DNA from: DASPFV01 sp035620975
GTDB taxonomy: Bacteria > Acidobacteriota > Vicinamibacteria > Vicinamibacterales > 2-12-FULL-66-21
Direction of reading: 5' to 3'
NCBI GenBank assembly: GCA_035620975.1
Contig: DASPFV010000146.1
Span: 1 to 47,269, forward strand
Length of the DNA: 47,269 nt
The notes below the pieces were generated by a model that searched no databases, was not told the DNA's origin, and saw only the letters and a program-made list of their open reading frames with translations. Positions 22,673 to 31,456 of this stretch are shown here, piece by piece. Within the stretch, counting starts at the first letter, position 1. Each line of letters starts with the position of its first letter. Made by a program: the position numbers and the translations under genes.

Positions 22673-25096
22673 TCAGCCCCGCACCCGGCTGAGCCGGTTC
22701 AGGCCGGCCTGATCGAGATGCAAGTCTCCAGCCGCCGGGAGATCGAACCGCTGCGGGCCGGTCCACATCACCAGGCTGGCGTCCAGCAGGTGCAGAGCCA
22801 GCGGCTCGCCGGCCGGACCCAGCGCCAGCAGCGCCAGCCTCGCGTCCGTGACCAGCTCGCCGCCATCATCACCAGCGGCGATACGCTGCAGCGACCGGGG
22901 CGGAGCCGGCCAGACCGTGGTCGCGGCGTGCAGGAGCACGGCCGTGGTGTGCCGAACCTGGATCCGCGCCGCAGCGCGGTGCCAGCCATCCTCCCGCTCG
23001 GAGGAAAAGGGGACGGCCTCGATCGACAGCGGCAGCGCCGCCGCTCCCGCCGCGATGGCCGTGATCAGTGACATCGGACTCTCGCCGCGGTCGCCGTAGC
23101 GCAGCGTGAGCGAGGGCACGAGGCGTCCGTAGCGCGGCGCGCACCAGCCCAGACCGTCCGCGTCTCCATCGAGCACCTCCCGCTGCCGCGCCGTCGACGC
23201 CAGTCCGGCGAGAAGGCCGTCCGGATGCCGCACGACGAGTTCCGATCGCGACTCGCGTTCCAGGGTCCAGGCTGGGTCGAGGTGCCAGTAGAGACGAACG
23301 TCGTGGCGCGACGAGTCGAGCACATGGTCGACCACCAGCCACAACGCGTCAGTCCTGACGAGCGCCCGGCGATGCACCGCCGGCGCGTACCCGTCGTGCG
23401 AGCCCTCCACGTAATCGAACCCGTCAGCCGTGCGCCAGCCGTCGAGCCGGGCATCGGCGCGCGACTGCCAGTGAAACGGGCCGTCCGGGACCGACTGCGG
23501 GCGCCCGTCCAGCTCCAGCGTGTTGTGCATCGCGGACGATCGGAAGCGGTTCCGCAGCCGGGAGTCCATCGTGTAGGTGCCCGTTCCCGGATCGACGAGC
23601 AGGGGCCGCCCCTCGGTCGAGAGGACGAGGCTGAGCGCATCCGCGTGCGCATGCCCGCCGTTCAGGAATCCGTGGACCCCGACGTCCAGGATGGCGTGGG
23701 CGCCGGGGGGCCGGAGCACGACGTAGCCCGTAGCCGGGAAGATCGCCTCCGGGAGCCGCGAGCCGCTCGAGGGGGTTGCGACCGGCGGCTCGCTCCCCAG
23801 CATCCAGTAGACCTCCTCCGGTGCGGCTACCGTCGCCAGGTCCGGTCGATCCAGCAGCGCAGCGGCGAGCCCCAGTGAGTCGCCCGCGTCGATCGGATCG
23901 CGTCCGCAGATCGGGAACAGCAAGCCGCCGTCGTCATCCCCCAGCATCGGCAGGCGACCGTCCGGGCCGGCGATCCCGCGGCAGAACACCGCCAGTCGCG
24001 TAGCCACCTCGGCGAACGTGCCTGCGGCCGTGTCGGCGGTCAGGCGGCCAATTGACAGCGCGAGCAGATAGAAGTCGAGGGCATATCGATGGTAGTGCGC
24101 CGAACGCTCGGCGTGACCACCATCGGGGTTCACCTGCGCGCGCGCCTCCTGGAGCAGGATGCGTCGGCCCGCCGCTGCCCACCGTGCAGCCGATCTCAGC
24201 TCCGGCAGCACGCGACCCGCCACGTAGAGGGCAAGCCCCTCGCCGAGAAGATGGGTGTTCGGGCTGAAATAGGTGGAGAGGTGCCGCTCGATGTGCCGGA
24301 GCTGCCGGTCGAGTCCGAGCAGCAGTTCTACACGCCAGGTCGCCCCCTCGCCGCCCGGGTCGTCCTCGAGATGGTTGAAGAAATGGAGGGCCCAGATCCA
24401 CGAGAGCGAGCGGAGCGCGAGCTCCAGCATGCTGGCCCAGTTGATCCCGCGCAGCGGCGGATTGGCCTGAACCCAGCCGTGGAGCTCGTGGGCGAACCGC
24501 AAGCGGTAGGGCGACGGATCGTTGAGCCAGGCCGCCCTCCCGAGGGCGAGCCAGTGCTGGTGCCGGTTCAACTCCCAGATGATCTTGTGATCCCCGACCG
24601 ACGGATCGAGGAACCCCACGGACGCCCAGAAAACCAGGGGGGCCCGCCTGCCGTGCACGGGATCGGCGTGCCAGTCGAGCATGCCATCCTGCTCTGGCCA
24701 CACCAGCTCCTCGTATCCGAGCAGATCGTGCCGGGACGACAGCAGCCGGCGTCCCCTGGCTTCGGCTTCCGGGGCCGCCCTGGGGAAGCGCCGGCGAATC
24801 GCGCTGGTGAGCATCTCCGCCTTCCGGAAGTCGAGCGGGAAGCGCGGAGCTCGTGAGCGGAAATGGTGGCGCAGGAGGCTCTCGGCGGCAGGTCGATCGC
24901 CGCTGGCGAGGGCGGCGCGCGCGGCGCGCAGCTCTGATGTCGATCCGGTTAGCCGGGTTGCGAGCCGGGTGGCGTCCCACCGTTCCCTCCCCGACGCCAC
25001 CAGGAGTCGCTCGGCGAAAACTGCACTTCGCTCGGCCACGCGGAAGCGAAGCTCGCCCGGGGATACGTGCGCCAGCTTCTTGAGCACGCGCCTCAT
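22673..25096 (-). CDS. Heparinase II/III family protein (polyuronate lyase-like)
   Basis: An 807-residue protein. Start taken at ATG 25096 (MRRVLKKLAHVSPGELRFRV); the frame extends 31 codons further without a better start. Residues about 90-470 form the helical toroid, with INWASMLELALRSLSWIWAL and HLLGEGLALYVAGRVLPEL. Residues about 490-800 form the beta-sandwich, with GYVVLR and GFLNGGHAHADALSLVL (catalytic-type His/Asp region) and SSAMHNTLELDG. Such enzymes eliminate uronic-acid polymers. In exosortase A loci they sit in the EPS operon and may trim or edit the polymer. No clear signal peptide is seen. First gene of its operon, with a sigma-54-like site 66 bp upstream. Confidence 0.9.
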   Translation of the reverse strand: MRRVLKKLAHVSPGELRFRVAERSAVFAERLLVASGRERWDATRLATRLTGSTSELRAARAALASGDRPAAESLLRHHFRSRAPRFPLDFRKAEMLTSAIRRRFPRAAPEAEARGRRLLSSRHDLLGYEELVWPEQDGMLDWHADPVHGRRAPLVFWASVGFLDPSVGDHKIIWELNRHQHWLALGRAAWLNDPSPYRLRFAHELHGWVQANPPLRGINWASMLELALRSLSWIWALHFFNHLEDDPGGEGATWRVELLLGLDRQLRHIERHLSTYFSPNTHLLGEGLALYVAGRVLPELRSAARWAAAGRRILLQEARAQVNPDGGHAERSAHYHRYALDFYLLALSIGRLTADTAAGTFAEVATRLAVFCRGIAGPDGRLPMLGDDDGGLLFPICGRDPIDAGDSLGLAAALLDRPDLATVAAPEEVYWMLGSEPPVATPSSGSRLPEAIFPATGYVVLRPPGAHAILDVGVHGFLNGGHAHADALSLVLSTEGRPLLVDPGTGTYTMDSRLRNRFRSSAMHNTLELDGRPQSVPDGPFHWQSRADARLDGWRTADGFDYVEGSHDGYAPAVHRRALVRTDALWLVVDHVLDSSRHDVRLYWHLDPAWTLERESRSELVVRHPDGLLAGLASTARQREVLDGDADGLGWCAPRYGRLVPSLTLRYGDRGESPMSLITAIAAGAAALPLSIEAVPFSSEREDGWHRAAARIQVRHTTAVLLHAATTVWPAPPRSLQRIAAGDDGGELVTDARLALLALGPAGEPLALHLLDASLVMWTGPQRFDLPAAGDLHLDQAGLNRLSRVRG

Positions 25097-25161
25097 TCGA
25101 CTGAGCGGTCGGCGTCCGATCTGCAGGCGCTTCCCCGGTTCGACCTCATCCTGGAACCTCG

Positions 25162-25177
25162 TGCAAGCGACGCGCCC
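25162..25177 (-). promoter_or_regulatory. Sigma-54-type promoter candidate
   Basis: On the - strand GGGCGC-GTCGC-TTGCA. The -12 element is complete and the GG/GC spacing exact; the -24 element matches four of six bases. It lies 66 bp upstream of the heparinase gene start. Confidence 0.5.
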
Positions 25178-25608
25178 GTGCCTCTCCATCGCGGGCGCTC
25201 GAACGTTGATCGCGGACTTCCTACGGCTGAGCCATCGACGAAACCGGCAGCCGCGGTTCGAGAATTGTGAGGCGGGCGCGGCCGCATGTGCGGGTTCGCC
25301 ATCGCGCGCGAGGGTGCGAGCAGGTGGCCTGGCGAGCGCCGCAGCCGTCTCGAATCGCTACAGAAACGGGAGTTCGAGGGGACCTGCACGGGCCAGCTGG
25401 CTCGTCAGCATTCAAAAACACAACTCAACAGTAAATCGGCCCGGAGAGCCCAGAAATGCCTACTATGCTTGGACTTTTCCAGATTTCACGACCGCGTCTG
25501 GCGACCGACGTGTAAAGATTTCAAAACGAGTGTCGCCCGCGAGGTCAAATGCGATCAGACATGGCGCACACGGTCGTGTCCGCCCCGAAATCACGACGGT
25601 TTTCGCGC
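25178..25608. other. Long intergenic region with a lower-GC patch and dyad
   Basis: No credible gene in 25178-25608. Positions about 25400-25560 are clearly lower in GC than the surroundings (runs such as CAAAAACACAACTCAACAG and AAAGATTTCAAAACG). ACACGGTCGTGT at 25568-25579 is a 12-bp dyad 30 bp before the next -24 element. Together this looks like the upstream activating region of one or both flanking sigma-54-type promoters. Confidence 0.45.
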
Positions 25609-25624
25609 TGGCAGCCTCCTTGCC
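25609..25624 (+). promoter_or_regulatory. Sigma-54-type promoter candidate
   Basis: TGGCAG-CCTCC-TTGCC, with exact GG/GC spacing, five of six matches at -24 and four of five at -12. It is about 190 bp upstream of the ATG of the CBM6-EEP gene, so the leader would be long. Confidence 0.55.
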
Positions 25625-25811
25625 CGTAGGCCCGGTGCGCTCGACTGCGCATCCATCAGTTTTCCAGAGCTGAACCGACCGCAGTTCCCCAGGCGGTTCA
25701 ACCGGCGCACCCAGGTCGACTGGTTGTCGCGCAACCGGTCCAGGGGGCGTTCTGCGCCTTGTCGAGCCAATCCTTCAACTGATGGCTTTTCTGACGCCGG
25801 GAGGTCAGAAG

Positions 25812-27647
25812 ATGACGATTGGTGTATCCCAGGTTCCCCGTGGTGTGCAGCTGCCCATGCGGGCGAGACGTCTGGTCGGTCTGGCTGCCACTTTCGCTTC
25901 GGCGCTCCTCCTGGCGCAGCCCGCGATCGCACAGACGCCGTACGGTGGCACCGCGTCGGCGATTCCAGGAGGAATCGAGGCAGAACACTTCGACAACGGG
26001 GGCTCGGGCGTCGCCTACAAGGACAACACTCCCGGTAACTTCGGTGTCGGCTATCGGTCCACCGATGTCGACATCGGCACGACGCTGACCGGCGGGTACA
26101 CCGTTGGATGGATCGGTGCAGGCGAGTGGCTGCGGTATACCGTGAACGTCGGCAGCTCGGGCAACTACCGCATCGTCGCCCGTGTGGCGTCGGCGGGCAC
26201 CGGCGGCACCTTCCACATCGAGTTCAACGGACAGGACAAGACCGGCCCGTTGAGCGTGGCCGATACCGGCGGCTGGAACAGCTACCGGGATCTGCCCGTC
26301 GTCGTCTCGCTGTCCGCAGGCGTGCAGAGCATGCGGATCGTCTTCGACTCGAACGGGCCGTCCACAGGAGCGGTCGGCAACCTGTCGTATCTGAGCTTCA
26401 CCAAAACGACGGAGACCGTGTCCGGCTCGACGACGACGAGCTCCGGAAGCGGCACTGCCGCGTCGTTCGGGGGCACGCCGTGGGCGATTCCCGGCGGCAT
26501 TCAGACCGAGGACTTCGATACCGGCGGCCAGGGCGTGAGCTACTACGACAACTCGTCCGGCAACAGCGGCGGGGTGTACCGCAACACGGACGTGGACATC
26601 AGCACGACATCCGCCGGCGGGTACGCGGTGGGGTGGACGTCGGCAGGCGAGTGGCTGAAGTACAGCGTCAACGTCGCATCCACGGGTACCTACCGGGTCG
26701 TGACGCGCGTGGCCTCGTCGGGCTCGGGTGGAAAGTTCCATATCGAGTTCAACGGGGTCGACAAGACCGGTGGCCTGTGGATACCCAACACCGGCGGCTG
26801 GAACAACTACCAGGACCTGGTCGCGACGGTATCGCTTTCCGCCGGCGTTCAGACGATGCGGATCGTCTTCGACGCAAACGGGTCCACCGGAGCCGTCGGG
26901 AACCTTTCGTTCATCAGTTTCACGCAGAGCACGACCTCCACGTCTACCTCCACGTCGACCAGCAGCGGCGGCGGAAAGCTGCGCGTCATGGCGTGGAACA
27001 TCCACTTCGGTCACGGCAACCTGGATGGCCAGGCGCAGCTCATGGCGAGCTCGGGCGCGCACGTGATCCTCCTGCAGGAAGCCTCGACCTGGGACGGCGA
27101 CATGCCGAACTCCCTGCCGGCGAAGCTGAAATCACTGACCGGGTACACCTGGACCAGCGTCTTTGCGCCACACATCGGCTCCAGCGGGGAGGGGACGCTG
27201 ATTCTCACCCGGCTGCCCGTGTTGTCCAAAACCACGCTGCAGGCGTACAACCGGGGCTTCGCGCGCGTGCTCGTCGAAGTCGGTGGCGTGGCGGTCAACC
27301 TGTTCAGCGTGCACCTGGAGTACTACGATACGAGCCTGCGAACCAGTCAGCTCGATCGATTCATGAGCTGGGCCCGCGGATTCGGCGGCCCGCGCATCGC
27401 CGGGGGGGACTTCAATTCCTGGTGGGGTGAATCCTGGATCAAGAAGATGGAAACCGAGTACCACGACGTCTGGCAGTACGTCACGGGCAGCGACGAGAAT
27501 GGCTACACGCTGAACGGCTCGGTCCGGTTCGACTACCAGTTCCGATCGTTCACGGACGCTTCCCGAGTCACGCCGACTGCCTGCTGGGTTCAGTCCACGT
27601 CGCTCTCGGACCACCGTCCCGTCCTGGCCGAGTACACCGTTCGCTGA
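25812..27647 (+). CDS. Secreted protein: two CBM6-like modules plus EEP (nuclease/phosphatase) domain
   Basis: A 611-residue exported protein. Start ATG 25812 has GGGAGG seven bases upstream. Signal peptide: RARRLVGLAATFASALLLAQPAIA, cleavage after residue 40. Two CBM6-like beta-sandwich modules, residues about 42-198 and 217-372, share AIPGGI(E/Q)(A/T)E(H/D)FD, Y(R)STDVDI and GEWL(R/K)Y(T/S)VNV. A Thr/Ser linker follows, then an endonuclease/exonuclease/phosphatase domain (about 389-611) with MAWNIHFG, ILLQEAS (catalytic Glu), GGDFNSWWG (D-x-N) and SDHRPVL (His). Such domains cleave phosphodiesters (DNase I-like) or phosphoesters; EPS-bound extracellular DNA is one possible target. A strong terminator follows. 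Confidence 0.9.
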   Translation: MTIGVSQVPRGVQLPMRARRLVGLAATFASALLLAQPAIAQTPYGGTASAIPGGIEAEHFDNGGSGVAYKDNTPGNFGVGYRSTDVDIGTTLTGGYTVGWIGAGEWLRYTVNVGSSGNYRIVARVASAGTGGTFHIEFNGQDKTGPLSVADTGGWNSYRDLPVVVSLSAGVQSMRIVFDSNGPSTGAVGNLSYLSFTKTTETVSGSTTTSSGSGTAASFGGTPWAIPGGIQTEDFDTGGQGVSYYDNSSGNSGGVYRNTDVDISTTSAGGYAVGWTSAGEWLKYSVNVASTGTYRVVTRVASSGSGGKFHIEFNGVDKTGGLWIPNTGGWNNYQDLVATVSLSAGVQTMRIVFDANGSTGAVGNLSFISFTQSTTSTSTSTSTSSGGGKLRVMAWNIHFGHGNLDGQAQLMASSGAHVILLQEASTWDGDMPNSLPAKLKSLTGYTWTSVFAPHIGSSGEGTLILTRLPVLSKTTLQAYNRGFARVLVEVGGVAVNLFSVHLEYYDTSLRTSQLDRFMSWARGFGGPRIAGGDFNSWWGESWIKKMETEYHDVWQYVTGSDENGYTLNGSVRFDYQFRSFTDASRVTPTACWVQSTSLSDHRPVLAEYTVR

Positions 27648-27670
27648 ACCTGCCCGCCTGTTCCGATCGA

Positions 27671-27705
27671 CGCCCGCCGCTCCGGTGGCGGGCGTTTCTT
27701 TTTTT
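27671..27705 (+). terminator. Intrinsic terminator
   Basis: Perfect stem CGCCCGCC (27671-27678) / GGCGGGCG (27687-27694) with an 8-base loop, followed at once by a T-rich run (TTTCTTTTTTT). It ends the CBM6-EEP transcript 24 bases after the stop codon. Confidence 0.93.
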
Positions 27706-27840
27706 GGGCGAATTGGCGTCGGGGCAGGCAAGCTCGTCAGTGGCTGTGCCGATCTTCCCGTGCGGGCATACCCCATGCACGCTCGTAACCGCCGCGACGA
27801 TCAGAGGACCGCATCGAACGGTCGCGCACGGAGATTGCCG

Positions 27841-28623
27841 ATGGATCAGCGCTACGCCCAGACGAACCTCCAGCTCTACAGCCAGCTTCGGGAGGCCGGC
27901 TACTCAGAGGCCGAGCTGCGGCTCGTCCGCGCGGGGTACGACCTGGCCATGCGGCTGTTCACGGCCTCGTTCCGGGGCTCGGGAAAGCCGCTGCTCGCGC
28001 ATCTCGTCGGCACCGCGAGCATACTCGCCTCGATACGGCAGTCGCCGTCCGTCGTCACGGCCGGACTGCTGCACGCCGCGTACGCGCTTGGTGACTTCGG
28101 GGAGGGGCGACTGGGGATGACGGATGCGAAGCGGGCGCGCGTGAGAGCGGCAGTCGCACGCGACGTCGAGGACCTGGTGGCCCGGTACACCGGGTTCGAC
28201 TGGAACCGTGAGACTATTCCGGCGATCCGGAAGCGGGTCGGCTCACTGACGCCGATCGAACGGGACGTGCTCGTGATCCGGCTGGCCAACGAACTGGAGG
28301 ATCACCTGGACTTCGGCGTGCTCTACTGCGGAAACGGCGAGAAGCGGCGCGACTACATCCGCTCGCCGCTGAATCAATCGGTCGACATGGCGCGCGAGCT
28401 GGGGCTCGCCGAACTCGGCTCGGCGCTCGAGCAGGCGTTCCGTGATACGGTAGCAGCGGAGTTGCCCGCGGTGCTCCGGAACCCGCACGACTACACGTTC
28501 GTCCAGCCCCCGGCCTCGCTCGCCCCGAGGCCGAAAGTTGCGGTGCGGCGGTACCTCGATACGCGACCCCGTCTGGCGCGGATGATCCACCCCGTGGCAT
28601 CCCTCGTCGGGCTGAGGAGCTAG
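27841..28623 (+). CDS. HD-domain-like protein of the DUF6817 kind
   Basis: A 260-residue cytoplasmic helical protein. Start taken at ATG 27841 (MDQRYAQTNLQLYSQL); the upstream frame crosses the terminator. The region LLAHLVGTASILASIRQSP...VVTAGLLHAAYALGDF (about residues 55-90) has the H...H spacing of HD-like domains such as DUF6817, which occur in polysaccharide gene clusters. DLVARYTGFDW and RLANELEDHLDFGVLY follow (possible late Asp). Enzymatic activity is not shown. Between the terminator and this gene I find no sigma-54 site. The next gene begins 50 bases downstream, so both may share a transcript. Confidence 0.7.
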   Translation: MDQRYAQTNLQLYSQLREAGYSEAELRLVRAGYDLAMRLFTASFRGSGKPLLAHLVGTASILASIRQSPSVVTAGLLHAAYALGDFGEGRLGMTDAKRARVRAAVARDVEDLVARYTGFDWNRETIPAIRKRVGSLTPIERDVLVIRLANELEDHLDFGVLYCGNGEKRRDYIRSPLNQSVDMARELGLAELGSALEQAFRDTVAAELPAVLRNPHDYTFVQPPASLAPRPKVAVRRYLDTRPRLARMIHPVASLVGLRS

Positions 28624-28673
28624 GGCACTCCAGGCAAGGAAAAGAATTCGCCAGATCTGGAAGTACGTTTCCA

Positions 28674-31448
28674 TTGCGGTATCTGTTTGACTCCAGGGTC
28701 GTCGTCTGCGCTCTCCTCGCTCTCCTCGCCGGGACCATACTGCTGACCGGCTCCGGGCAGTCGTTCGGGACGCCGTTCCGGGGGACGCCCCAGTCGCTGC
28801 CTGGAATACTCCAGGCTGAGGACTTCAACGAAGGCGGCGAAGGTGTCGCCTACCACGATCACTCGCCCTCGAACGAAGGGGGGCAGTACCGCAGCGGTGG
28901 CGTGGACATCGCGGCTGCCTCCGATGCTGGAGGTGGCTACACGCTTGGCTGGGTGGGAGCGGGCGAGTGGCTCACCTACACGGTGAACATCGGCGCCTCG
29001 GGCTCATACGACCTCGAGTTCCGGGTCGCCTCGGCCGGCGCCGGCGGCACGTTCCACCTCGAGGTGAACGGGGTCGATCGGACCGGATCCATCACGATTC
29101 CCAACACCGGGGGCTGGCAGTCATGGGCAACCGTGCCGCGCACCGGGATTGCGCTTGGCGCGGGGCAGCAGGTCTGGCGGCTCGTCATGGACAGCTACGG
29201 CGCGAGCGGTGCCGTCGGAAACTTCAACTACATCCGCGTGGCGGCGGTGGCCAGCACCGCGTCGAGCACCCCGTTCGGCGGGACGCCCGCACCCCTTCCG
29301 GGCACCATCCAGGCGGAGAACTTCGACGAGGGCGGATCCGGCGTCGCCTACTTCGACACGACGGCAGGAAATGCCGGCGGACAGTACCGCTCGACCGACG
29401 TGGACATCCAGACGACCACCGATTCGGGCGGAGGCCACAACGTCGGCTGGCTCAAGCCGGCGGAGTGGTTGAAGTACACCGTCGCCGTGTCGACCCCGGG
29501 CACGTACGCGCTCGACATCCGGGTCGCTGCCGCCGTCGGCGGCGCCACTTTCCACGTCGAGGCCAACGGGATCGACGTCACCGGTCCTCTCACGTTCCCG
29601 AACACGGGCGGGTATCAGTCCTGGAGGACGGTCACGGTACCCGGTGTGAAACTGACCAGCGGGACGCAGGTCCTCAGGGTGGTGATCGACGGCGCGAATT
29701 CCAGCGGTGGCGTGGGCAACCTGAACTACATCCGCGCGGTCGCCGGCTCGAACAGCTCGCCCTCGTCGACGCCGTTCGGCGGCACTCCGGCGGCGCTGCC
29801 GGGAGTAGTTCAGGCCGAAGAGTTCGACAACGGCGGGAGCGGTGTGGCCTACGTGGACACCACCGCCGGTAATGCCGGCGGCGCGTTCCGTCAGACGGAC
29901 GTTGACATCCAGGGCACCTCGGACAGAGGCGCCGGGTACAACATCGGCTGGCTGCGGCCGGGCGAATGGCTGAAATACACCGTGAGCGTCGCCAGCGCCG
30001 GCACCTACAGCATCGAAGCGCGCGTCGCCGCATCGCTCGGAGGGGCGAGGTTCCACGTGGAGGTGAATGGGGTCGACCGGACGGGGCCGCTCACGTTCCC
30101 CACGACCGGCGGCACCCAGGCATGGACGACCATCGTGGCGCCGGGCGTCAGCCTGGGCGCCGGCCCGCAGGTGTGGGCCATCGTCATCGACTCGACCAAC
30201 GCCAGCGGCGGCGTCGGCAACATCAATTACCTGCGCGTCTCCGCCGCTTCCGGAGCCACCGAGCCGATGCGCGGGCCGTACGTGCAGCACGTGTCCGACT
30301 CGTCGACGGTCGTCGTGTGGACGACCAGGCAGACCGGCACGGCCCAGGTTCGCTACGCCGCGTCAAGTGGCGGCGTCGCGACGGCCGCTGCCCTGACGCG
30401 GTCGTTTCCGGCGGCCCAGACCGGCCTGGCCTCCGACATCTACCAGCACGAGGCGCTGCTCACGGGTCTGGCCGCTGGCACGCAGTACAGCTACGACGTC
30501 CTGATCGATGGCGTGGATCTGACGCCGGGTCAGGATACGTTCAGGAGCGCGCCCGCGCGCGGCACCGGGTCCGTCCGGTTCATCGCCTTTGGCGACAGCG
30601 GCGTCGGGTCGACGGCCCAGCGCGATCTCGCCGTCCGGATGGCGGCCGACGTCTTCGACCTCGCGATCCACGGCGGCGACGTGGCGTACGGCACGTCCAG
30701 TGGTCTGGGCGGGGCCAGCTACCCGCAGTACGAGGCGTGGGTCTTCGACATCTACGGAAGCTGGCTGCGATCGCGCCCCTTTTTCCCGTCGATCGGCAAT
30801 CACGACGACGAGATCGCGTTCGCGCGCGCGTACAAGGACGTGTTCGTCCTTCCCGAGAACGGCTCCAGCCCGATGTTCCCGGACCATGCGGAGCGCTACT
30901 ACAGCTACGACTACGGCCCGGTGCACTTCGTGGCGCTCGACACCGAGCTGGCGTTTCAGGATGCGTCACGGCGCACGGCGCAGCTCCAGTGGCTGGATGC
31001 GGATCTCGCGTCGACCGCCCAGCCGTGGAAGATCGTGTACTTCCACCGTTCACCGTACAGCGCGGGCACGCACCACGGATCAGATCTGGCGGTCAGGAAG
31101 GCGTTCGGGCCCCTGTTCGAACGCCATGGCGTGGACCTCGTGATCTCGGCCCACGAACACAACTACGAGCGGTCGATTCCCTGGCGGGAGTTCGAGCCGA
31201 CGGGTGAGCCGGTCGTCTACGTCGTCTCGGGCGGCGGCGGTGGCCCGATTTACCCGGCCGGCAGGGCGGCCTGGACCGCCGCCTCCATCGCCGCGCACCA
31301 TTACGTGAAGGTCTCCGTCAGCGGGTGCAGCCTGAGCGGCCAGGCCATCGGGGTCACTGGAGCCGCGCTCGACAGCTTCTCAATCGACCGATGTTCGGCG
31401 TCCGCGGCTGAAATCGTGGAGGCGGAGCCGCGCGTCGGTTCGCGCTGA
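28674..31448 (+). CDS. Secreted protein: three CBM6-like modules plus purple-acid-phosphatase-like metallophosphatase
   Basis: A 924-residue exported protein. The apparent start is TTG 28674 without a clear ribosome site; a GTG a few codons later is possible. Signal: VVVCALLALLAGTILLTGSGQS. CBM6-like modules lie at about 32-189, 199-354 and 367-522, each starting (T)PF(R/G)GTP and ending in GNxNYIRV. Then comes an Fn3-like purple-acid-phosphatase N-domain (GPYVQHVSDSSTVVVWTT, about 531-629) and a calcineurin-like domain (about 633-866) with FGDSGVG, GGDVAYG, SIGNHDD, YFHRSPYS and SAHEHNYER. All metal-ligand motifs are present, so it should be active. The enzyme is probably outside the cell, held on the polysaccharide. 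It ends eight bases from the convergent PEP-CTERM gene. Confidence 0.9.
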   Translation: MRYLFDSRVVVCALLALLAGTILLTGSGQSFGTPFRGTPQSLPGILQAEDFNEGGEGVAYHDHSPSNEGGQYRSGGVDIAAASDAGGGYTLGWVGAGEWLTYTVNIGASGSYDLEFRVASAGAGGTFHLEVNGVDRTGSITIPNTGGWQSWATVPRTGIALGAGQQVWRLVMDSYGASGAVGNFNYIRVAAVASTASSTPFGGTPAPLPGTIQAENFDEGGSGVAYFDTTAGNAGGQYRSTDVDIQTTTDSGGGHNVGWLKPAEWLKYTVAVSTPGTYALDIRVAAAVGGATFHVEANGIDVTGPLTFPNTGGYQSWRTVTVPGVKLTSGTQVLRVVIDGANSSGGVGNLNYIRAVAGSNSSPSSTPFGGTPAALPGVVQAEEFDNGGSGVAYVDTTAGNAGGAFRQTDVDIQGTSDRGAGYNIGWLRPGEWLKYTVSVASAGTYSIEARVAASLGGARFHVEVNGVDRTGPLTFPTTGGTQAWTTIVAPGVSLGAGPQVWAIVIDSTNASGGVGNINYLRVSAASGATEPMRGPYVQHVSDSSTVVVWTTRQTGTAQVRYAASSGGVATAAALTRSFPAAQTGLASDIYQHEALLTGLAAGTQYSYDVLIDGVDLTPGQDTFRSAPARGTGSVRFIAFGDSGVGSTAQRDLAVRMAADVFDLAIHGGDVAYGTSSGLGGASYPQYEAWVFDIYGSWLRSRPFFPSIGNHDDEIAFARAYKDVFVLPENGSSPMFPDHAERYYSYDYGPVHFVALDTELAFQDASRRTAQLQWLDADLASTAQPWKIVYFHRSPYSAGTHHGSDLAVRKAFGPLFERHGVDLVISAHEHNYERSIPWREFEPTGEPVVYVVSGGGGGPIYPAGRAAWTAASIAAHHYVKVSVSGCSLSGQAIGVTGAALDSFSIDRCSASAAEIVEAEPRVGSR

Positions 31449-31456
31449 TCGAGCCT

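Noticed and set aside
20729..23071. 780-codon + strand open frame opposite asnB and the heparinase gene
   Set aside because: It crosses two real genes and their junction on the other strand, has no signal or motif and has composition typical of antisense reading of GC-rich genes.
25286..26038. 250-codon open frame across the heparinase/CBM6-EEP gap
   Set aside because: It runs through the low-GC patch, the sigma-54-like site and into the signal peptide of the CBM6-EEP gene in another frame; no domain or conserved start context.
28640..28676. Sigma-54 site before the CBM6-metallophosphatase gene
   Set aside because: TGGAAG and TTGC occur, but GG and GC are 17 bp apart instead of 12, so the geometry is wrong.
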